10,640 bases of DNA, taken from the NCBI GenBank assembly GCA_050258095.1, contig JBLMYD010000052.1, positions 1 through 10,640 of the forward strand, given 5' to 3'. Below are positions 6,036-10,640 of the stretch, piece by piece. The notes beneath the pieces are model-generated. The model ran no database searches. It was given only the letters and a program-made list of their open reading frames with translations, and was not told the origin of the DNA. This stretch comes from VRUE01 sp050258095 (GTDB lineage Bacteria; Actinomycetota; Thermoleophilia; Solirubrobacterales; 70-9). Both the position numbers and the translations under genes were made by a program. How positions within the stretch are numbered: position 1 is the stretch's first letter; each line of letters starts with the position of its first letter.

Positions 6036-6065
6036 TTTGCACTATTCAATGCAAACAGTTAGAGT
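6036..6065 (+). promoter_or_regulatory. Candidate promoter with overlapping palindrome before the NTPase gene
   Basis: The 115-base gap 6006-6120 contains an AT-rich island. TTGCAC (6037-6042) and TAGAGT (6060-6065), 17 bases apart, look like -35 and -10 hexamers. TTTGCA (6036-6041) and TGCAAA (6050-6055) form a perfect inverted repeat with an 8-base spacer that covers the -35. This is a fitting geometry for a repressor operator. If real, the NTPase-patatin pair is its own transcription unit. The binding protein is unknown. Confidence 0.4.
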
Positions 6066-6120
6066 ACGCGGGATCGTCAGAGCATAGTTGGGGAAGGTGG
6101 TGCAGTTGGAGGCCAAGACG

Positions 6121-9100
6121 ATGGCGCCGGCCGGAAAGGCGCAGGGCGCCCCCGAGCTGTCGTCCGAGGAAGCGACGAGGGCCCGTAAACACATCGCCGT
6201 CGCGGCGGAGCGCCAGCGCACCGCGCGGGGCACGATCGAGTACGTATCGGCGCCCTGGTTCAGGCGGCGAGGCCGGCAGCTTCACCTGGTCTGGATCTGG
6301 ATCGCTCAGGTCGGCGGGACGGCCTGGCGGCGATTCACCGACTCCCACAAGCGGCCGGGACGTTGGTTCAGGCGAGTCACGCTCTTCCGGCCCACCGAGA
6401 CGCTGTCGATTTGGGTCTTTCTCTGGACCGCCCTCGCCGTCTCATCGGCGCTCATAGCTTTCAAAAACCCGGATAACGCGGTCGAGAGATGGGCCGCGAA
6501 CTGGATCCTAGGCGGGTCTGTCGCCGCGCTGTTCACCGTCGTCTGGCACGACGCTTTCAAGAGCCCCCGCACGGCAAGCCGGATTCGCCGCCGGATCGCG
6601 AGCGATCCGGAAGCGCTCCTGCGCCCAACCCTCGCCAAGCTGGTCGCGAAGATCGTCGAGCTGGACCCACCCGTCGACACGGTGCCCCGCGACGACCTCT
6701 ACGACGAGCTGCTGCCGGGCGCGCTTGCCCGCAAGAAGGATGTGCAGATCATCGTCGGCGACCCGGGGGCCGGCAAGACGACGGCCCTGCTCGACCTGGC
6801 ATCGGTCCTGGCCAAGATCGGCTTGGTGCCGGTCCTGCTGGAGCTGCGCGGCGAGCAGACGGACGACGATCTCTTCGACCGCGCCCGCGGGCGTTTCGAA
6901 AGTCAGGTTCGCCCCTTCGTCAAGACCGGCGCCGAGGCGGACATCGTCTGGCGCTGGCTGTGCCGGCGCCGGCGCATCGCGATCATGGTCGACGACATCG
7001 ACCAGATCGGCTCCGACGGGGAGCCCGGATTCGTGATGAGGCGCCTGCTGGAGAACGTCGCAACCGAGGGTCAGGCGGTGATCGTCACCGCCCGGCCGGC
7101 GGGAGTGCCGATGGGGATAGCCGCCTCGGCGATCACCATCGAGCGGCTCGACTTCGACACCGCTGTGGGCCTCGCCGCCCGGCCTTCGATACGCGTACCT
7201 GGCGCCCAAACGTCCAAACCGACGCCGCGCGACGAGATCGAACGCTGGGTGAGGGAAGGAGAGCTGGCAGAAGCGCCCCTCTACCTTGAGGCGCTGGCGG
7301 AGCTGACCGCGGTCGGCGCCTGCCCCGACCTGCCCGAAGACCCCGAACGCTGGGAAGGGAAGGATAGGCCCGGTCGCTGGCGCAACGGCTCGTCGACCAA
7401 GCACGAGTGGAATCCGCTGTGGGTGCGCTACATGCTGCTCGAACAGTTCTACAAGGGAATCGTCAGGGGCGACGTCCGCCGCAGCCTCGCGATCGACCCC
7501 GCCGATCGCGAACGCAGCGTCAACGCGCTCCAGCTCGCGGCCCTCGGAACGCTGGGAGCGACGGCGCGAGAGGCCGCCGCTGTCGCCGCCCAGGACGGCA
7601 AGGCCCAAATCCCCGCACGCGGGGATTTGGTCGACTTCATCAGCACCGACGATCGGCGCGGCCTCGAGAGCAACGGGAACGGTCAGGCCAAGCGCCGGCA
7701 CACGGTCTCCCAGCACGAGGCGATCGACACCTGCGAACGGCTGCGGATCATCGAAGCCGACTGGCGGGGGAAACCGCAGTTCCGGCACCGCATCCTGCAG
7801 GCGTTCCTCGCCGGTCGTTGCCTCGCCGAGCTCGGTCGGAGGGAAATGGAACAGGTTGGGAAATTGCGCAGGGCGGCGCAGCGGGACGGCATTGCCGGCC
7901 TTCACGACTTCGGCAACTTCGACGCCTGGCTGGAGGCGTTGATGGACAGCCACCATCCCGAAAAGCTGACTGCCCACCTGGCCCTCGTCTTCGCCGCGAT
8001 CCATGCCGACGAGCGCGCGCTCGAGGGACTGAACCCGTGCTGGCACGGCCTTGCCGCCGCGATCGTGCAGCGACTCGTGAGCGCTGCCCAGGGCTCGATC
8101 TCCAATGCAAGTCGCACGGATGCGCGAAGCGACGCGCTCGAGTCGTTGTTCGGGCAGATCGACCCGACCGAGGTGCCCGACCCGCACGACCGCGCCGATC
8201 CCGACGACGACCTGATCAAGCTCACCACTGCGGCGGAACTCGCCTCTCTCCTCGGCCATCCCAAAGACGGGTTCGACAGCGAGCAGATCAACGAGCTGGT
8301 TCGCAAGACCGCGGGCGCGATGCGCTGGACGAAGCTGCGAGCGGTTCCGGCAATCGCGAACTTGGGCGGCACGGAAGACAAGAAGTCCTGGCTCACCGTC
8401 TGGCAGCACTTCGCATGCGATCCCGATTACGACGTGCGGCGGGCCGCGAGCAGGCAGCTCGAGCGGAACGCCCGCGGCGCGCACCCGCTGCTGTACGACG
8501 AAATCGAGAGCCACATCCTGCGCGCGGGCATCCGCTCGGCTGAAGGGGAGCCGCTCAAACCCGAGGACAAACACCTCGATCCGCTGAGGGAATCGTTCGT
8601 CGCGCTGGGGTGGGTCCTGCCGGCCATCGTCAGCGGGATGAGCGAGGAGCTGCGGACGGGCGCCTCGGGGAAGAGCATGGACCGGGTGGCCGAGGAGCGC
8701 CTCGGCAAAGCGCGAGACCAGCTGGTCAAATTCGCCACCCTTGCCTTCGAGGGCATCCGGCCCGAGCTCGAGGACTCGCTGGCCCAGGGCTTCAAGGCCG
8801 ACGCGATGCGGCACGCCTCCGACCCGTCCGTGTTCAAGGGCCCCGGCTGGGTCGCGAACAACCGCCGGCTCGTCGCCGACGTCGGCCTCCCCCACGCAAC
8901 GTCCTGGTATGCCCGGATGCTGCTCTGCCAGGCGCTGGCGTTGTATGGAATCGCGGGCACGAGCCGCGAGGACACGCTCGACATGCTCGCCTTCCGCCTC
9001 CACTCGACGCGCGAGCGCCACCCGCTCACACGGCGCGCGGCGAAGCTGGCGCGCCGGGCGCTGCGCCACGCCGAACTCAAAGGGTCGCGCTGGGAAGCCT

Positions 9101-9516
9101 TCATCTGGAGCGACGACGTCGAAGACGCGGGACGGCTGCCGGCCGCCCTCAGTCCCAAAGCGGCGCAGCTCGTCGGCGACGTCTCCGTCCTCGTCGACCT
9201 CAAGGAGGGCAGCCCACCCAACCGTCACGAGAGCTTCGGCCACATGGAGGAGCTTCCCTACTGCCTGAGCGAGAGCCGCGACCGCCATGAGATCCTCGGC
9301 TCGGGCTGCCCGACGCAGTGCGGCTGGGGGTTCTGCCCCTATAGGGCCGCCTCGCCGGACGAGCCCAACGAACACCGCGGAGTCAGTCGCGGCTTCTGCC
9401 GCGGGGAGCGGCGGCTGGTCAAGCCCGGGATTCGCCTGCCCGCCTGGCAGCGAAACATCAACAAGCGGCGGATGCGCGAGTTCTGGGAACAGATGGAGTA
9501 CAAGGCGAGGCGATAG
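6121..9516 (+). CDS. Membrane-anchored NACHT-type STAND NTPase with Cys-rich C-terminus
   Basis: A 1131-residue STAND-class NTPase, the superfamily of NLR-like sensors that oligomerise on ligand binding. A basic N-terminus is followed by two membrane segments (about 95-114 and 125-141) and a short basic linker. The NTPase domain has Walker A GDPGAGKT (213-220), Walker B IAIMVDDID (286-294) and TARP (323-326), close to the NACHT TSRP sensor. Walker B reads DDID instead of the common D-G-x-D/E. A segment RHRILQAFLAGRCLAEL (about 555-571) resembles the post-NACHT helix of these proteins. The remainder is helical and probably repeat-like (for example around 750-790), and may be the sensing region. 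The tail has clustered cysteines C1048, C1063, C1067, C1072 and C1093. ATG 6121 is chosen because GGAGG (6108-6112) lies 8 bases upstream; TTG 6088 would add 11 residues. The patatin gene starts two bases after the stop, pointing to a joint function. Confidence 0.8.
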   Translation: MAPAGKAQGAPELSSEEATRARKHIAVAAERQRTARGTIEYVSAPWFRRRGRQLHLVWIWIAQVGGTAWRRFTDSHKRPGRWFRRVTLFRPTETLSIWVFLWTALAVSSALIAFKNPDNAVERWAANWILGGSVAALFTVVWHDAFKSPRTASRIRRRIASDPEALLRPTLAKLVAKIVELDPPVDTVPRDDLYDELLPGALARKKDVQIIVGDPGAGKTTALLDLASVLAKIGLVPVLLELRGEQTDDDLFDRARGRFESQVRPFVKTGAEADIVWRWLCRRRRIAIMVDDIDQIGSDGEPGFVMRRLLENVATEGQAVIVTARPAGVPMGIAASAITIERLDFDTAVGLAARPSIRVPGAQTSKPTPRDEIERWVREGELAEAPLYLEALAELTAVGACPDLPEDPERWEGKDRPGRWRNGSSTKHEWNPLWVRYMLLEQFYKGIVRGDVRRSLAIDPADRERSVNALQLAALGTLGATAREAAAVAAQDGKAQIPARGDLVDFISTDDRRGLESNGNGQAKRRHTVSQHEAIDTCERLRIIEADWRGKPQFRHRILQAFLAGRCLAELGRREMEQVGKLRRAAQRDGIAGLHDFGNFDAWLEALMDSHHPEKLTAHLALVFAAIHADERALEGLNPCWHGLAAAIVQRLVSAAQGSISNASRTDARSDALESLFGQIDPTEVPDPHDRADPDDDLIKLTTAAELASLLGHPKDGFDSEQINELVRKTAGAMRWTKLRAVPAIANLGGTEDKKSWLTVWQHFACDPDYDVRRAASRQLERNARGAHPLLYDEIESHILRAGIRSAEGEPLKPEDKHLDPLRESFVALGWVLPAIVSGMSEELRTGASGKSMDRVAEERLGKARDQLVKFATLAFEGIRPELEDSLAQGFKADAMRHASDPSVFKGPGWVANNRRLVADVGLPHATSWYARMLLCQALALYGIAGTSREDTLDMLAFRLHSTRERHPLTRRAAKLARRALRHAELKGSRWEAFIWSDDVEDAGRLPAALSPKAAQLVGDVSVLVDLKEGSPPNRHESFGHMEELPYCLSESRDRHEILGSGCPTQCGWGFCPYRAASPDEPNEHRGVSRGFCRGERRLVKPGIRLPAWQRNINKRRMREFWEQMEYKARR
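7605..7630. repeat. 12-bp perfect inverted repeat inside the NTPase gene
   Basis: CCAAATCCCCGC (7605-7616) and GCGGGGATTTGG (7619-7630) are exact reverse complements around AC. The stretch encodes roughly residues 496-504, after the NACHT domain. The stem is long for chance, and its core resembles the palindromic part of type I-E CRISPR repeats. It occurs once and no array is present. Confidence 0.6.
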
Positions 9517-9518
9517 CG

Positions 9519-10595
9519 ATGGCCGACCCACTCCGCATCCTCAGCGTCGACGGCGGCGGCATCCGCGGGCTGATCCCGGCGCTGGTCCTCGCCAGGCTGG
9601 AGGAAGAGCTCGTCAACCATCCCGAAACAGGCGCCGACGTTCGCCTCGCCGACTACTTCCACCTCTTCGCGGGCACGTCCACGGGCGGCCTGATCGCCCT
9701 CGCGCTGACGGCGCCCGGCGGGGTCCCGGCGACCGAGCTCTCCGGCATCTACGTCGAAGACGGACCGGAGATCTTCAAGCGCGACGCCCTCCTCCCGGCC
9801 GGGCCCCTGGCGGGACTGTTCGGACCGCTGTACGGAGCCGAGCGGTTGGCCAAATCGCTTGCGGCGAGGCTCGGCGAAAGCCTGGTCTCGAAAGCAAAGC
9901 GCGATCTGCTGGTCACCGCCTACGACATGACCGAACGCCAGCCGTTCTTCTTCAAGCGCTGGCGCGCCGTGGAATCCGAAGACCACGATTACCCGATCGT
10001 CGACGCCGGTCTCGCGACCTCGGCGGCGCCCACCTACTTTCCGTCCCACGGCCTTCGCGTGCCCGGCGACGCCGAGCCCCACGCGCTCGTCGACGGCGGC
10101 GTCTTCGCCGACGACCCGACGGTCGCCGCGATCGCCGAGGCGCTCGGCCGCGGCAGCGACCCGCCGGCGGGCCTGGCGCCGCACGACCTGTTCGTCGTCT
10201 CCCTCGGCACCAGCCGCTACGTGCCGCGCTACCGGCAGGAGGACGTCAGCGGCTGGGGCAAGATCCGCTGGGTCGTGCTCGGCGGCGCCGAACCGCCCCT
10301 GATCAGCGCGATGCTCAACGGCTCCGCCGACGGCACCGACTACTGGGCCCACATGCTGCTCAACCAGGAACCGGGCGAAGGGCCGCCGAACGCGGCGACG
10401 ATCGGGCACGGTCCGCGCTACTACCGCCTGCAGGTCGAGATCCCGGTGGAAGTGGCGATGGACGACGCGAGCGAACGGGTGCTGCAGGAGACGCTTCCGG
10501 ACGCCGCCGACCGTCTGATCGACGAACACGACGAAGACCTGAAAGCGATCGTCAGCGAACTCGCGAGCCTGGGACCGATACCGCCACTGACTTGA
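9519..10595 (+). CDS. Patatin-like phospholipase
   Basis: A 358-residue patatin-family lipid acyl hydrolase of full domain length. DGGGIRG (11-17) is the oxyanion-hole glycine loop. GTSTGG (52-57) is the GxSxG nucleophile elbow with S54. VDGGVFADDP (191-200) supplies the catalytic Asp, D192, completing the Ser-Asp dyad. ATSAAPTYFP (about 166-175) is also typical of the group that includes the CBASS effector CapV and plant patatins. No signal peptide or membrane helix is seen, so it should act on membrane lipids from the cytoplasm. The ATG lies two bases after the NTPase stop with a weak GGCGAGG eight bases upstream, implying coupled translation. Activity is expected to be controlled, since free phospholipase would harm the cell; the NTPase is the obvious candidate regulator. 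A stable hairpin follows the stop. The defence role is inferred, while family membership is firm. Confidence 0.9.
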   Translation: MADPLRILSVDGGGIRGLIPALVLARLEEELVNHPETGADVRLADYFHLFAGTSTGGLIALALTAPGGVPATELSGIYVEDGPEIFKRDALLPAGPLAGLFGPLYGAERLAKSLAARLGESLVSKAKRDLLVTAYDMTERQPFFFKRWRAVESEDHDYPIVDAGLATSAAPTYFPSHGLRVPGDAEPHALVDGGVFADDPTVAAIAEALGRGSDPPAGLAPHDLFVVSLGTSRYVPRYRQEDVSGWGKIRWVVLGGAEPPLISAMLNGSADGTDYWAHMLLNQEPGEGPPNAATIGHGPRYYRLQVEIPVEVAMDDASERVLQETLPDAADRLIDEHDEDLKAIVSELASLGPIPPLT

Positions 10596-10609
10596 ACCTG
10601 AGCGCCGCC

Positions 10610-10640
10610 CCGATTCCGGCGAGCGGATCGCCGGAATCGG
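10610..10640 (+). terminator. Strong hairpin after the patatin gene, likely transcription terminator
   Basis: CCGATTCCGGCGA (10610-10622) and TCGCCGGAATCGG (10628-10640) are exact reverse complements around GCGGA. The stem begins 14 bases after the patatin stop codon. The window ends at the last stem base, so a following T-run cannot be checked. High-GC actinobacterial terminators often lack one. It marks the probable end of the NTPase-patatin transcript. Confidence 0.6.

Noticed and set aside
7605..7630. Possible CRISPR repeat (type I-E-like palindromic core)
   Set aside because: A single copy inside a continuous coding frame, with no second repeat or spacer in the window and no cas genes.
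6508..9531. Very long open frame on the minus strand opposite the NTPase gene
   Set aside because: The plus-strand frame has NACHT motifs and a good start. The antisense frame shows no recognisable domain and is the expected result of GC-rich codon bias leaving the complementary frame open.
9519..10595. CBASS operon based on the CapV-like patatin
   Set aside because: No CD-NTase, Cap2/Cap3 or other CBASS gene is present upstream; the neighbour is a NACHT-type NTPase. The region after 10640 cannot be seen.

Overview
The window is GC-rich, densely packed bacterial DNA. Codon third positions are strongly G/C, start codons are a mix of ATG, GTG and TTG, and intergenic gaps are short. This fits a high-GC actinobacterium. 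The arsenate reductase type and the berberine-bridge-like oxidase would suit Thermoleophilia/Solirubrobacterales or a related soil lineage, but that placement is inference. There is no rRNA, tRNA, insertion sequence or CRISPR array, and no gene-free stretch longer than about 150 bases.

Left part (1-4891), ordinary metabolism and detoxification. The 3' tail of an unidentified gene overlaps the start of an ArsC-type arsenate reductase (50-442, +). This gene runs tail to tail into a divergent CorA-like membrane protein (423-1577, -), and a hairpin sits across the junction. Upstream of the CorA-like gene on the same strand is a tightly coupled pair: a class I SAM-dependent methyltransferase (3025-3873) and a berberine-bridge-type FAD oxidase (1644-3023). 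A fumarylacetoacetate-hydrolase-family enzyme (4010-4891, +) is transcribed away from that pair. The shared upstream region holds a striking 51-nt imperfect hairpin (3939-3989).

Right part (4958-10640), the more interesting half. Four consecutive + strand genes are an uncharacterised zincin-like protein with an HExxE motif (4958-5803), a 66-residue highly charged protein starting one base later on TTG (5805-6005), a 1131-residue membrane-anchored NACHT-type STAND NTPase with a cysteine-rich tail (6121-9516), and a patatin-like phospholipase starting two bases after it (9519-10595). A strong hairpin (10610-10640) closes the block. A candidate promoter with a TTTGCA-N8-TGCAAA palindrome precedes the NTPase.

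Working hypothesis: the NTPase and patatin form a two-gene sensor/effector module, possibly anti-phage or stress-triggered. The NTPase would sense something at the membrane and the patatin would attack membrane lipids. The zincin-like and small charged proteins are possible accessories. The domain content and coupling are visible in the sequence; the defence role and partnership are inferred. No cyclic-nucleotide synthase is present, so this is not a CBASS operon as seen here.
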